DNA of 64,000 nt, from NCBI RefSeq assembly GCF_900637185.1, contig NZ_LR134352.1:4578001-4642000 (forward strand), read 5' to 3'. The position numbers and the translations under genes were made by a program. Shown piece after piece: positions 26,124-47,493 of this stretch. Under the pieces are notes generated by a model, which was not told the origin of the DNA, made no database searches, and was given only the letters and a program-made list of their open reading frames with translations. Every line of letters starts with the position of its first letter. The first letter of the stretch is position 1. This DNA comes from Nocardia asteroides (GTDB lineage: Bacteria > Actinomycetota > Actinomycetes > Mycobacteriales > Mycobacteriaceae).

Positions 26124-26226
26124 GCTGCGAAACCCTAGCGGTCCGAGCGCCGATCGGGCGGCTCAGGTCTCGCTCAGCGGGCACGGCTCATGGCCCGCTC
26201 GGCGCCGTCGCCCGTTCCACTACAAT

Positions 26227-26252
26227 GGAACAGTTCAGACGTCCCGCGCGTT
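26227..26252 (+). promoter_or_regulatory. SigR/SigH-type promoter upstream of rbpA
   Basis: GGAAC (26227-26231), an 18-base spacer and GTT (26250-26252) match the GGAAT-N18-GTT pattern of SigR/SigH oxidative-stress sigma factors. rbpA is a known SigR target in Streptomyces coelicolor. A TACAAT hexamer at 26221-26226 could be the -10 of a second, vegetative promoter. It sits in a GTTCCA-N6-TGGAAC dyad (26214-26231). Confidence 0.65.
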
Positions 26253-26338
26253 AACGGTAGGACCACGACCAGTTCGCGCGCCGCAACCGCCACGGCCGCG
26301 AACCCGCGGCGTCACGCCGCCGAAGACAGGGAGCACAC

Positions 26339-26674
26339 ATGGCAGATCGCGTACTCCGAGGCAGTCGGCTCGGAGCGGTGAGCTACGAGACCGATCGCGA
26401 CCACGACCTGGCCCCGCGCCGGATCGCCCGCTACCGCACCGACAACGGTGAAGAGTTCGATGTCCCGTTCGCCGACGACGCGGAGATCCCGCCCACCTGG
26501 CTGTGCCGCAACGGCCAGGAGGGCACGCTCATGGAGGGCACCACCCAGGAGACCAAGAAGGTCAAGCCGCCCCGCACCCACTGGGACATGCTGCTGGAGC
26601 GACGCAGCAAGGAGGAGCTCGAGGAGCTGCTCAAGGAGCGCCTGGAGCTGCTCAAGACCCGCCGCCGCGGCTAG
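26339..26674 (+). CDS. rbpA: RNA polymerase-binding protein RbpA
   Basis: 111 residues, the normal length. The sequence contains DHDLAPRRIARYRTDNGEEFDVPFADDAEIPPTWLCRNGQEGTLMEG and a C-terminal basic helix THWDMLLERRSKEELEELLKERLELLKTRRRG, which is the sigma-interaction domain. RbpA binds the principal sigma factor and core RNA polymerase and stabilises the open complex; it is specific to actinobacteria. The ribosome-binding site AGGGAG precedes the ATG. In mycobacteria rbpA lies next to the lnt/ppm1 gene; here the synthetase operon lies between them. Confidence 0.97.
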   Translation: MADRVLRGSRLGAVSYETDRDHDLAPRRIARYRTDNGEEFDVPFADDAEIPPTWLCRNGQEGTLMEGTTQETKKVKPPRTHWDMLLERRSKEELEELLKERLELLKTRRRG

Positions 26675-26688
26675 CGGGCGAGCGACAC

Positions 26689-26733
26689 ACACGGCGAAGG
26701 CCGCCTCCCCATGGGAGGCGGCCTTCGCCGTGT
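26689..26733. terminator. Perfect 21-bp hairpin between rbpA and the exporter gene
   Basis: The 21 bases from 26689 to 26709 are fully complementary to 26713-26733, with only CAT as the loop. It lies between the convergent stops of rbpA (26674) and the ABC permease gene (26741). It is a strong bidirectional terminator candidate despite having no T-tract. Confidence 0.8.
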
Positions 26734-26740
26734 CCGGCCG

Positions 26741-27631
26741 TCAGTGACTGGCGACCTTGCGGTACTGCAGCAGGGCCGCGGGCATGGCGACCGCCAGGAT
26801 CACCACCGAGCAGATCACCGCGTAGAGCACACAGTTGTCGGCCGCCCAGCCGGTGGCCGGGGCGAACGAGGGCGGCGCGTCGTTGTCGAACAGCTTGCGC
26901 CCGGCCGCCGACACCGCGGTGATCGGGTTCCATTCCGCGATCGTGCGCAGCGGACCCGGCAGCGTCTCGGCGGAGATGAACGCCGAGGAGATGAACGACA
27001 GCGGGAACATCCAGATCAGGCCCGCGCTCTGGGCGACCTCGACGGTCGGCGAGATCAGGCCGGTCAGCGCGCCGACCCAGGACATCGCGAACGCGAACAG
27101 CAGGATGATGGCGAAGGCCAGCGCGGCGTCGGCGACGCTGCCGTGGATGCGCCAGCCCACGATGTAGCCGCAGATCACCATCACCCCGAGGCTGAGCACG
27201 TTCACCACCAGGTCCGACAGGGTGCGGCCCATCAGCACCGCCAGCCGCGACATCGGCAGGGTCCGCATCCGGTCGATGATGCCCTTCTGCAGGTCACCCG
27301 CCAGGCCGACGGTGGTGAAGGCGGCGTTGAACGCGACCGTCTGGGTGAAGATGCCCGCAAGCAGGAATTCGCGGTACTGGTCGCCGCCCAGGGACGCGCC
27401 GAAGATGTAGGCGAACAGGAACACGAACATCAGCGGCTGCACCGTCGCGGTCACCAGCAGCGTCGGCACCCGCAGGATGGTCAGCAGATTGCGGTGGGCC
27501 ACGATCGCGCTGTCGCGGATGAACCGAGCCCGCGGCGGCGCCTCGGCCGCCGCGGCGGGCCGGGGCGCTGCGGTCTGGATCGGCATCTCGCGGGTGTCGT
27601 AATCCTCCGCGACCTCCGGTGCCACGCTCAC
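26741..27631 (-). CDS. ABC-2 type transporter permease, DrrB-like
   Basis: 296 residues from the GTG at 27631, which overlaps the ATPase stop by four bases (GTGA). After a Pro/Ala-rich N-terminus, six hydrophobic segments follow: LLVTATVQPLMFVFLFAYIFGASLG, FAAFTTVGLAGDLQKG region, LVVNVLSLGVMVICGYIVGW, FAIILLFAFAMSWVGALTGL, AGLIWMFPLSFISSAFI and CVLYAVICSVVILAVAMPAALL. The loop GDLQKGIIDRMRTLPMSR is the coupling region of DrrB-type exporters of antibiotics, lipids or peptides. It is the last gene of the synthetase operon and probably exports the peptide. Confidence 0.93.
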   Translation of the reverse strand: MSVAPEVAEDYDTREMPIQTAAPRPAAAAEAPPRARFIRDSAIVAHRNLLTILRVPTLLVTATVQPLMFVFLFAYIFGASLGGDQYREFLLAGIFTQTVAFNAAFTTVGLAGDLQKGIIDRMRTLPMSRLAVLMGRTLSDLVVNVLSLGVMVICGYIVGWRIHGSVADAALAFAIILLFAFAMSWVGALTGLISPTVEVAQSAGLIWMFPLSFISSAFISAETLPGPLRTIAEWNPITAVSAAGRKLFDNDAPPSFAPATGWAADNCVLYAVICSVVILAVAMPAALLQYRKVASH

Positions 27632-28613
27632 GAGAGAATCTCCTCTTGCACGTCGTCGGTTTCGGGCTCCACGACCGGTTCGGCCGGAGTCCCGGTGAGG
27701 GAAAGGAACACGTCGTCGAGGGTGGGCCGGACGACGACGGCGTCGACGACACACACCCCCGCGTCGTCGAGCCGGCGCAGCGCTTCGACCATGGTGCGGG
27801 AGCCGTTGCCGACCACCACCGACACCTCGTCGCTGCCCGGTTCGTGGATCGGTTCACCGACGCCGACCTGCTGCAGCACCGTCATCGCCGACGCCGGGCT
27901 CTGCCCGGCCGCGAGGGTGACCGTCAGCCGGTCGCCGCCGATCGAGGTCTTGAGTTCGTCGGCCGAGCCGCGCGCGATCACCGTGCCCTTGTCGATGACG
28001 GTGATGCGGTCGGCCAGCAGGTCGGCTTCCTCCAGGTACTGCGTGGTGAGCAGCACGGTGGTGCCGTCGTCGACCAGGTCGCCGATCACCTGCCACATGT
28101 CCAGCCTGCCGCGCGGGTCCAGGCCGGTGGTCGGTTCGTCGAGCACCACCACCGGCGGGCGCGCCACCAGCGCGCCCGCGAGGTCGAGCCGCCGGGCCAT
28201 GCCGCCGGAGTAGGTGCCCGCGCGCCGTCCGGCGGCGTATTCCAGGCCCAGCGCGGCGAGCAGCTGTTCGGCCCGTTCCACCGCCTGCTTGCGGGACATG
28301 CCGTACAGGCGCGCCACCATGCGCAGGTTCTCGTACCCGGTCAGGTTCGCGTCGACCGCGGCGTACTGCCCCGACAGGCCGATCCGGGTGCGCGCGGTGG
28401 CCGGGTCGGCCAGCACGTCGACACCGGCGACCCGGATCGAGCCGGCGTCGGGCCGCAGCAGCGTGGTGACGACCCGCACGGTGGTCGTCTTGCCCGCGCC
28501 GTTGGGTCCCAGCAGGCCGAGCACCGTGCCCGCGGGGATCTCCAGGTCGATCTCCTTCAGCACGCGCACCTTGCCGTAACTCTTGGCCAGGCCACGGACT
28601 TCTACCGCCAGAC

Positions 28614-28617
<4 letters not shown>
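27628..28617 (-). CDS. ABC transporter ATP-binding protein, DrrA-like
   Basis: 329 residues from the GTG at 28617. Walker [13 protein letters not shown], the signature-region [34 protein letters not shown] with Walker B, and [17 protein letters not shown] are complete. A C-terminal domain of about 90 residues ([19 protein letters not shown]...[15 protein letters not shown]) is typical of DrrA daunorubicin-resistance ATPases. The start overlaps the synthetase stop by four bases and its own stop overlaps the permease start, so the three genes form one coupled unit. DrrA-type exporters commonly accompany nonribosomal peptide synthetases in actinobacteria. Confidence 0.95.
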
Positions 28618-42281
<13,664 letters not shown>

Positions 42282-42345
42282 CAAGCACTCCGTTCTGCCT
42301 TTGTGTCACGACTCCCCGAGCAGCGCCCGGGCACACGAAGGCCCA

Positions 42346-42365
42346 GGGCGTGGCTGTCCACGCCC
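42346..42365. promoter_or_regulatory. Stem-loop in the synthetase leader
   Basis: GGGCGTGG (42346-42353) pairs with CCACGCCC (42358-42365) around CTGT. It lies 65 bases before the synthetase start on the minus strand, and 204 bases separate that start from the lnt stop. It could be a terminator for lnt transcripts or part of the synthetase 5' leader. I found no iron box (TTAGGTTAGGCTAACCTAA type) in the gap. Confidence 0.45.
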
Positions 42366-42372
42366 ATAGATT

Positions 42373-42384
42373 CGGAGTACTCCG
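42373..42384. promoter_or_regulatory. 12-base perfect palindrome upstream of the synthetase
   Basis: CGGAGTACTCCG is a perfect 12-base palindrome with no spacer, 92 bases upstream of the synthetase start. It lies next to the leader hairpin, so it is the best candidate operator of the operon. No pathway-specific regulator gene is adjacent. Confidence 0.4.
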
Positions 42385-42485
42385 GCAGCCGGATGGCTAC
42401 CGTTCTGGATTTGTTTTCGAGCTCAACGGATTACACCCTCGCAGCAGCTACCTGAGGCCGCTTCCCCCGGGTTGAAACAAACCGC

Positions 42486-44342
42486 TTATTCGGAATTCTG
42501 CGAGCTCCGCATAACCTGCGCCTGATTCGCTCGCCGGCGCCGGAAAAATACCAGCGCCACGCCGATCGCGGTCAGAATAACGGACGCCAGTTCGGGCGCC
42601 GCGCCGATTCGGGTCGCGATCGTCGTCGTGTCGCGCAATGGTAGCTGAGCCACCAGCGCGGCGGGGACGAGTTGCTCGGACTGCTGCTCGATCACGCCGT
42701 TCGCGGTGATGATCGCGCTGACACCGGTGGTTGCTGCGATCACCAGCGCCCGCCCGTGCTCGACCGCGCGCACCCGCGACATCGCCATCTGCTGGTAGGT
42801 CATCTCGCTCTCGCCGAAGGTCGCGTTGTTGGTCGGCACCGTCAGCAGTTGCGCGCCCGCGGCCATCGATTCCCGGAATGCCCGATCGAACGCGACTTCG
42901 TAACAGGTCGCCACTCCGATCGGCACGCCGGCGGCCGTGACCGTTCCGTCACCGTCGCCCGGGACGAAATAGCCGGCCTGGTCGGCATAGGAAGAGAACA
43001 AACGGAAGAAACCTCGCATCGGGAGATATTCACCGAACGGCTGGATGATCTTCTTGTCGTGCCGATCGGCCGGGCCCGCCGCGCCGTTCCACACCATCAC
43101 CGAGTTGGTGGTGGTGCGGTCACCGTTCACCAGGACTGCGCCGACCAGGATCGGCGCGCCGATCCGCTGCGCGGCCCGGGTGATCTCGGCGGCGGCGTCG
43201 GCGTTGCGCAATGGATCGATGTCGGAGGAGTTCTCCGGCCAGATGACGACATCGGGCCGGGGCGTCTCGCCGCGGTCCACGGCATCGGCGAGTTCCTCGG
43301 TGCGCCGGACGTGGTTGTCCAGCACGGCCCGCCGCTGCGCGTTGAACTCGAGGCCCAGCCGCGGCACGCTGCCCTGGATCGCGGCGACCGTGATCGTCCG
43401 GTTGCCGTCGTCCGGGGCGGGCAGCGTCGGCCGGAGGATCACTCCGGCGAGGGGCATGATAGCCACAGTGACTGCCGCGGTGGCAAATCCGAGGCGAACG
43501 GACCGGTCGGCCCGGCGGGGTGCCGGGTGCCGGGACCAGGCGCGCACCCGCAGGGCGAGCGCGGCCAGGCCGGTGCCGGTGAGGGCGACGGCGAAACCGA
43601 TCAGCGGGGCGCCGCCGTAGGCCGCCAGCGGCAGGTACCAGCCGTCGGCCTGCCCGAAAGCCACCCGCCCCCAGGGGAATCCGCCGAACGGGAAACTCGA
43701 TCTGGCCCATTCGGTCGCCGTCCAGGCCAGGGCGACCCAGACCGGCCAGCCGGGCAACGCACCGAGCCGGCGGGTGAGCACACCCCACAGTCCGAAGTAC
43801 ACCGCGCACGCCGTGGACAGCGCCAGCCACGGCAGCGGACCGACGTAGATGCCGGTCCACGGCAGCAGCGGTACGAAGAACGCCAGCCCGCCGAGGAATC
43901 CGTACCCGAAGCCCGCGCGCGCCTTGCCCGTGCCCCGCACGGCGAGAGTGAGCAGGGCGATCGCGACCGGCGCCAGGAACCACCACGGCCGGGGCGGGAA
44001 GCTGCCGAACAGCAGCAGCCCGCCCGCGACGGCCGCGAGTAGCCGCAGGAGCACGACGCGACCACCGCCCGCGGCGGCGCCCGGGGCCGCCGTGCCGGTC
44101 GGGCCCTGTCCGCCCGCCGCCGTGCCCGGCGTCGCCGCGCCTCGTTCCGCTGCCGCGCCGTCCGCAGTCGCCGCGCCCGCTCCGCCCGCCGCGCCGCGAG
44201 GAGCCGCCGTATCGCTCGGGTCCTGCTCGTTCTCCGCGGCGCCCCCGGTCGCGGTGCCGTTCCGGGCGCGTCCTGCCGGGTCGGCGGGCTCGCCCCCGGC
44301 GGGCGCGGGGTCGGACCCGGGGTCGGTGGCGGGATGGATCAT
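42486..44342 (-). CDS. lnt: Apolipoprotein N-acyltransferase
   Basis: 618 residues from the ATG at 44342 with a GGAGCAGGA site; a GTG at 44054 would give a more usual 522. Residues 1-95 are a low-complexity Ala/Gly/Pro region. Then come six to seven membrane segments, and residues about 300-580 form a nitrilase-like domain with the catalytic triad: Glu in VVIWPENSSDID, Lys in DRHDKKIIQPFGEYLP, and Cys in GVATCYEVAFDRAF. Lnt adds the third acyl chain to lipoproteins on the outer membrane face. In M. tuberculosis it is fused to a polyprenol-phosphate mannosyl synthase (ppm1); that domain is absent here. Confidence 0.93.
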   Translation of the reverse strand: MIHPATDPGSDPAPAGGEPADPAGRARNGTATGGAAENEQDPSDTAAPRGAAGGAGAATADGAAAERGAATPGTAAGGQGPTGTAAPGAAAGGGRVVLLRLLAAVAGGLLLFGSFPPRPWWFLAPVAIALLTLAVRGTGKARAGFGYGFLGGLAFFVPLLPWTGIYVGPLPWLALSTACAVYFGLWGVLTRRLGALPGWPVWVALAWTATEWARSSFPFGGFPWGRVAFGQADGWYLPLAAYGGAPLIGFAVALTGTGLAALALRVRAWSRHPAPRRADRSVRLGFATAAVTVAIMPLAGVILRPTLPAPDDGNRTITVAAIQGSVPRLGLEFNAQRRAVLDNHVRRTEELADAVDRGETPRPDVVIWPENSSDIDPLRNADAAAEITRAAQRIGAPILVGAVLVNGDRTTTNSVMVWNGAAGPADRHDKKIIQPFGEYLPMRGFFRLFSSYADQAGYFVPGDGDGTVTAAGVPIGVATCYEVAFDRAFRESMAAGAQLLTVPTNNATFGESEMTYQQMAMSRVRAVEHGRALVIAATTGVSAIITANGVIEQQSEQLVPAALVAQLPLRDTTTIATRIGAAPELASVILTAIGVALVFFRRRRANQAQVMRSSQNSE

Positions 44343-44382
44343 GATGTCCTGCTCCGTGATTCGATGCCGGTACGGCGCGTGG

Positions 44383-45975
44383 TCAGGCGGTGAAGATCGT
44401 GACGCCGTCGCGGACCGTGCGCAGGCAGGTGGGCAGGTCGGCGCCGGGGTCGAGGCGGGGCAGCCCGGGGACCCGCGAGCGCGGATCGGTCGACCAGCGC
44501 TGCACCGTGTCGGCGGCGGCCGCGACGACGAGGTCACCGGCGTCCCAGACCGCGTAGGAGGCGGGCGCGCCCGGGACCAGGGTGCCCGCGACCCCGTCGC
44601 GGACACCGCCCGCCCGCCAGGCGCCGCGGGTGGCCGCCGCGAACGCCGCGCGCGGCGAGAGGCCGTGACCCGGGGTCCGGTGGTGTACCGCGGCGCGGAC
44701 CTGTTCCCACGGGTTCAGGGTGGTGACGGGCGCGTCCGAGCCGACGGCGAGGGAGATGCCCGCGGCGGCCATGGCGGCGAAGGGGTTCATCGCGGCGGCG
44801 CGCTCGGCGCCGAGGCGGGTGGCGTACATCCCGTCCCGGCCACCCCAGGCCGCGTCGAAGCCCGGCTGCACGGACAGGATCACCCCGAGCGTGGCGAGCT
44901 GCTCGATCGCAGCGGCGTCGGTCATCTCGGCGTGCTCGACCCGGTGCCCGCGCGCGGCGATCGCCGGTCCGCCGAGTTCGGCGGCGACCGCGGCGAATCC
45001 GGCGACGACGATGTCCATGGCGGCGTCGCCGATGGCGTGGAATCCGGCCTGCACACCGGCTTCGGTGCAGGCGCGGAGGTGCGCGGTGACGGTGTCGGCG
45101 TCGAGGAACCGCGTGCCGCAGCCGTCCGCGTCGGCGTAGGGGTCGCGCAGCAGGGCGGTGTGCGAGCCGAGCGAGCCGTCGACGAACAGGTCACCGCCGA
45201 GCGCGTCGACCCCGAGCTCGGCGATCAGGGCCTTGGCCTCGTCGGCGGTGCGGACGGCCTCGCCCCAGTAGGCGCGGACCGCGACGCCGTGCTCGAAGGC
45301 GAGCAGTTCGCGGACGTCGTCGCGACCGGAGATGTCGGGTCCGGCGCATTCGTGGACCGCGACGATCCCGTGCGCGGCCGCGGCGTCGAGCGCGGCGGTG
45401 CGGGCCCGATCCCGTTGCGTGCGACCGAGTTCGGCGAGGGCGGCGGTGCGCACCCGGTGGTGGGCGTCGGCGCGCACGGGCTCACCGCGACGGTAGCCGT
45501 CGCCGAGGTCACCGGCGGCGTCGAGCAGGGCCGAGGAGGCGACGGCGGAGTGCGCGTCGACCCGGGCCAGGTAGACGAGCCGGCCCGGACCGGCGGCGTC
45601 GTCGAGTTCGGCCACCGTCGGCGGCCGCTGTTCGGGCCAGGTCGTGTCGTCCCAGCCCTCGCCGATGATCACGCCGTCCGGCTGTGCGGTGGCGTGCGCG
45701 CGGACGGCGTCGAGCAGTTCGGCCAGCGAGGCGGCGCCGCGGACGTCGAGTCCGGTCAGTTGCAGGCCCAGCGCGGTGACGTGCACGTGCGGGTCGACGA
45801 AGGCCGGGGCGACGAACGCGCCGTCGAGGTCGACGATCTCGGCGTCGGGGTGCATCGCCCGGCCCGGGGCTTCGGCGCCGAGCCACACCACGGTGCCGTC
45901 GGTGACCGCCATCGCGGTCGCGTCCGGGGAGCTGGAACTGTAGAAACGACCGCCGATCAGCAACTGGGTACTCAC
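44383..45975 (-). CDS. YtcJ-type metal-dependent amidohydrolase
   Basis: 530 residues with a GTG start. FVAPAFVDPHVHVTALG carries the HxH metal ligands, FHAIGDAAMDIVVAG and GHRVEHAEMTDAAAIEQLATLGVILSVQPGF carry further His ligands, and AVGSDAPVTTLNPWEQVRAAV supplies the catalytic Asp. This is the YtcJ/amidohydrolase-3 group, whose substrates are mostly unknown. It lies between the ribbon-helix-helix gene and lnt with gaps of 30 and 40 bases, so probably the same transcript. Confidence 0.9.
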   Translation of the reverse strand: MSTQLLIGGRFYSSSSPDATAMAVTDGTVVWLGAEAPGRAMHPDAEIVDLDGAFVAPAFVDPHVHVTALGLQLTGLDVRGAASLAELLDAVRAHATAQPDGVIIGEGWDDTTWPEQRPPTVAELDDAAGPGRLVYLARVDAHSAVASSALLDAAGDLGDGYRRGEPVRADAHHRVRTAALAELGRTQRDRARTAALDAAAAHGIVAVHECAGPDISGRDDVRELLAFEHGVAVRAYWGEAVRTADEAKALIAELGVDALGGDLFVDGSLGSHTALLRDPYADADGCGTRFLDADTVTAHLRACTEAGVQAGFHAIGDAAMDIVVAGFAAVAAELGGPAIAARGHRVEHAEMTDAAAIEQLATLGVILSVQPGFDAAWGGRDGMYATRLGAERAAAMNPFAAMAAAGISLAVGSDAPVTTLNPWEQVRAAVHHRTPGHGLSPRAAFAAATRGAWRAGGVRDGVAGTLVPGAPASYAVWDAGDLVVAAAADTVQRWSTDPRSRVPGLPRLDPGADLPTCLRTVRDGVTIFTA

Positions 45976-46005
45976 GGTGACCCAGTCTGCCGTATCGGCG
46001 GATCG

Positions 46006-46209
46006 TCAGGTCGGCAGGGACAGCACGGCGCGGACGTCGGCGTCGCGCAACCCCGCCGGGGTGTGCCCGCCCGCTTCGACGGCGATGAGTTCGAGTCGCC
46101 ACGCGGCGACCGTGAAATCCGACATGGACTGTCCGGCAGCGGCACTCGCTCTGCGCACCGCGTCGGCCAGTTCCGCGCTCACCGTGACGGTGATCTGCTC
46201 GGTGGCCAT
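46006..46209 (-). CDS. Small ribbon-helix-helix (CopG-like) protein
   Basis: 67 residues from the ATG at 46209. The N-terminal strand TEQITVTVSAELADAVRRASAAAGQSMSDFTVAAWRLE is a ribbon-helix-helix DNA-binding pattern like antitoxins of the CopG/DUF1778 class. No toxin gene is adjacent, so an antitoxin role is doubtful; a local regulator is possible. It sits 45 bases after fxsA and 30 before the amidohydrolase, on the same strand. Confidence 0.72.
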   Translation of the reverse strand: MATEQITVTVSAELADAVRRASAAAGQSMSDFTVAAWRLELIAVEAGGHTPAGLRDADVRAVLSLPT

Positions 46210-46254
46210 CGGCACACTGTAGACCCTCGCCCGCCCCGGGGCCGCATATCCGGC

Positions 46255-46749
46255 TCAGGCGGACCCGAGGGCACGCGGACCGCCGGTGTGTCCGTCGTCA
46301 TACCACTGCCCGACGACAACACCGTCGACCACGTCGCCGCTGTCGGCGTCGACCACCATGCCGCGGTACGGCGATGGTGCGAACGAGGGCAGCGGCCCGA
46401 ACCGGCGGGTGCCCAGCTTCTCCAGCACCGGCCGCAGCAGCGCCCGGGTGGGCGGGAACAGCGCCAGCAACCCGATGAGGCCGGTGACCAGGCCCGGCAC
46501 GAACAGCAGGACCGATCCAGTGGCGACGAGCAGGCCGTCGGCGACCGCGCTCTCGGCGGTGACCTCCCCGCGCGCGGCCCGGCGGAAGCGGTCGAACACG
46601 CGGCGGCCCTGGGCGCCGAGCAGCAGCAGGCCGACGCCGGAGACGGCGATCAGCGCCAGCAACGCCCAGCCGGCCCCGATCAGCTGGGCCAGGCCGACGA
46701 ACGCGGCGATCTCGACGACGACGTAGAGCACGAACAGCAGGGCGGTCAT
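46255..46749 (-). CDS. fxsA: FxsA family membrane protein
   Basis: 164 residues. The N-terminal part VVVEIAAFVGLAQLIGAGWALLALIAVSGVGLLLLGAQGRRVFDRFRRAARG, followed by VADGLLVATGSVLLFVPGLVTGLIGLLALFPPTR, is the FxsA signature. In Escherichia coli FxsA modulates exclusion of phage T7. In mycobacteria fxsA lies two genes from ppm1/lnt, and the same neighbourhood is seen here. The last 45 residues are hydrophilic and acidic. Confidence 0.92.
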   Translation of the reverse strand: MTALLFVLYVVVEIAAFVGLAQLIGAGWALLALIAVSGVGLLLLGAQGRRVFDRFRRAARGEVTAESAVADGLLVATGSVLLFVPGLVTGLIGLLALFPPTRALLRPVLEKLGTRRFGPLPSFAPSPYRGMVVDADSGDVVDGVVVGQWYDDGHTGGPRALGSA

Positions 46750-46812
46750 GGCGATCCTTTCGGACGATCTACCCTCTCCAACGCACGAGCGCCCGATTTT
46801 TCTCCCGGCCGC

Positions 46813-47472
46813 TCAGCCGCCGGGCCGCACGAGCCCGGTCTCGTACGCGAGCACCACCGCCTGCACCCGGTCGCGCAGCCCCAGTTTGGTGAGTACCCGG
46901 CCCACATGCGTCTTCACCGTGGCCTCCGAGAGGAACAGCGCGGCGGCGATCTCGGCATTCGAGCGGCCCGCGGCGATCTGCTCGAGCACTTCGCGTTCGC
47001 GCGCGGTGAGGACGTCGAGGACGCCGGGGTCGCGCAGGCCGGCGGGGTCCTCGGCCACGAGCCGGTCCAGCAGACGCTTGGTGACCTTGGGCGAGACCAC
47101 CGCGTCACCGGCGGCGACGCTGCGGATGGCGGAGACGAGATCCTCGGGCGGGGTGTCCTTGAGCAGGAACCCGCTGGCGCCGGCGCGCAGCGCGCCGAGG
47201 GCGTGTTCGTCGAGGTCGAAGGTGGTCATCACCAGGACGCGGACGCCGTCGCCCGCGGCGACGATCCGGCCGGTGGCGGTGACGCCGTCCACCACCGGCA
47301 TCCGGACGTCCATCAGGACCACGTCGGGCCGCAGTTGCGCCGTGCGCCGCACCGCTTCGTCGCCGTTGCCCGCCTCGCCGACGACCTCGATGTCGGGGTG
47401 TGCCCCGAGCACCATCTTCAGGCCCATCCGCATGAGTTCCTGATCGTCCACCACGAGCACGCTGATCGGCAT
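46813..47472 (-). CDS. Response regulator, NarL/LuxR type
   Basis: 219 residues. The receiver domain has the acidic pair VLVVDDQE and the phosphorylation Asp in DVVLMDVRMPVVDG, with a Thr in VLVMTTFD and Lys in GFLLKDTPP. The C-terminal LuxR-type HTH is LTAREREVLEQIAAGRSNAEIAAALFLSEATVKTHVGRVLTKLGLRDRVQAVVLA. It partners the kinase gene 21 bases upstream on the same strand. Targets are unknown. Confidence 0.94.
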   Translation of the reverse strand: MPISVLVVDDQELMRMGLKMVLGAHPDIEVVGEAGNGDEAVRRTAQLRPDVVLMDVRMPVVDGVTATGRIVAAGDGVRVLVMTTFDLDEHALGALRAGASGFLLKDTPPEDLVSAIRSVAAGDAVVSPKVTKRLLDRLVAEDPAGLRDPGVLDVLTAREREVLEQIAAGRSNAEIAAALFLSEATVKTHVGRVLTKLGLRDRVQAVVLAYETGLVRPGG

Positions 47473-47493
47473 TTCCCAACCTTAGCGGGCGGA

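Noticed and set aside
42285..42485. Iron-box (IdeR/DmdR type) operator upstream of the synthetase
   Set aside because: I looked for a TTAGGTTAGGCTAACC-like site on both strands and found none.
46006..46209. Toxin-antitoxin module from the ribbon-helix-helix gene
   Set aside because: No small toxin-like gene is adjacent; the neighbours are an amidohydrolase and fxsA.
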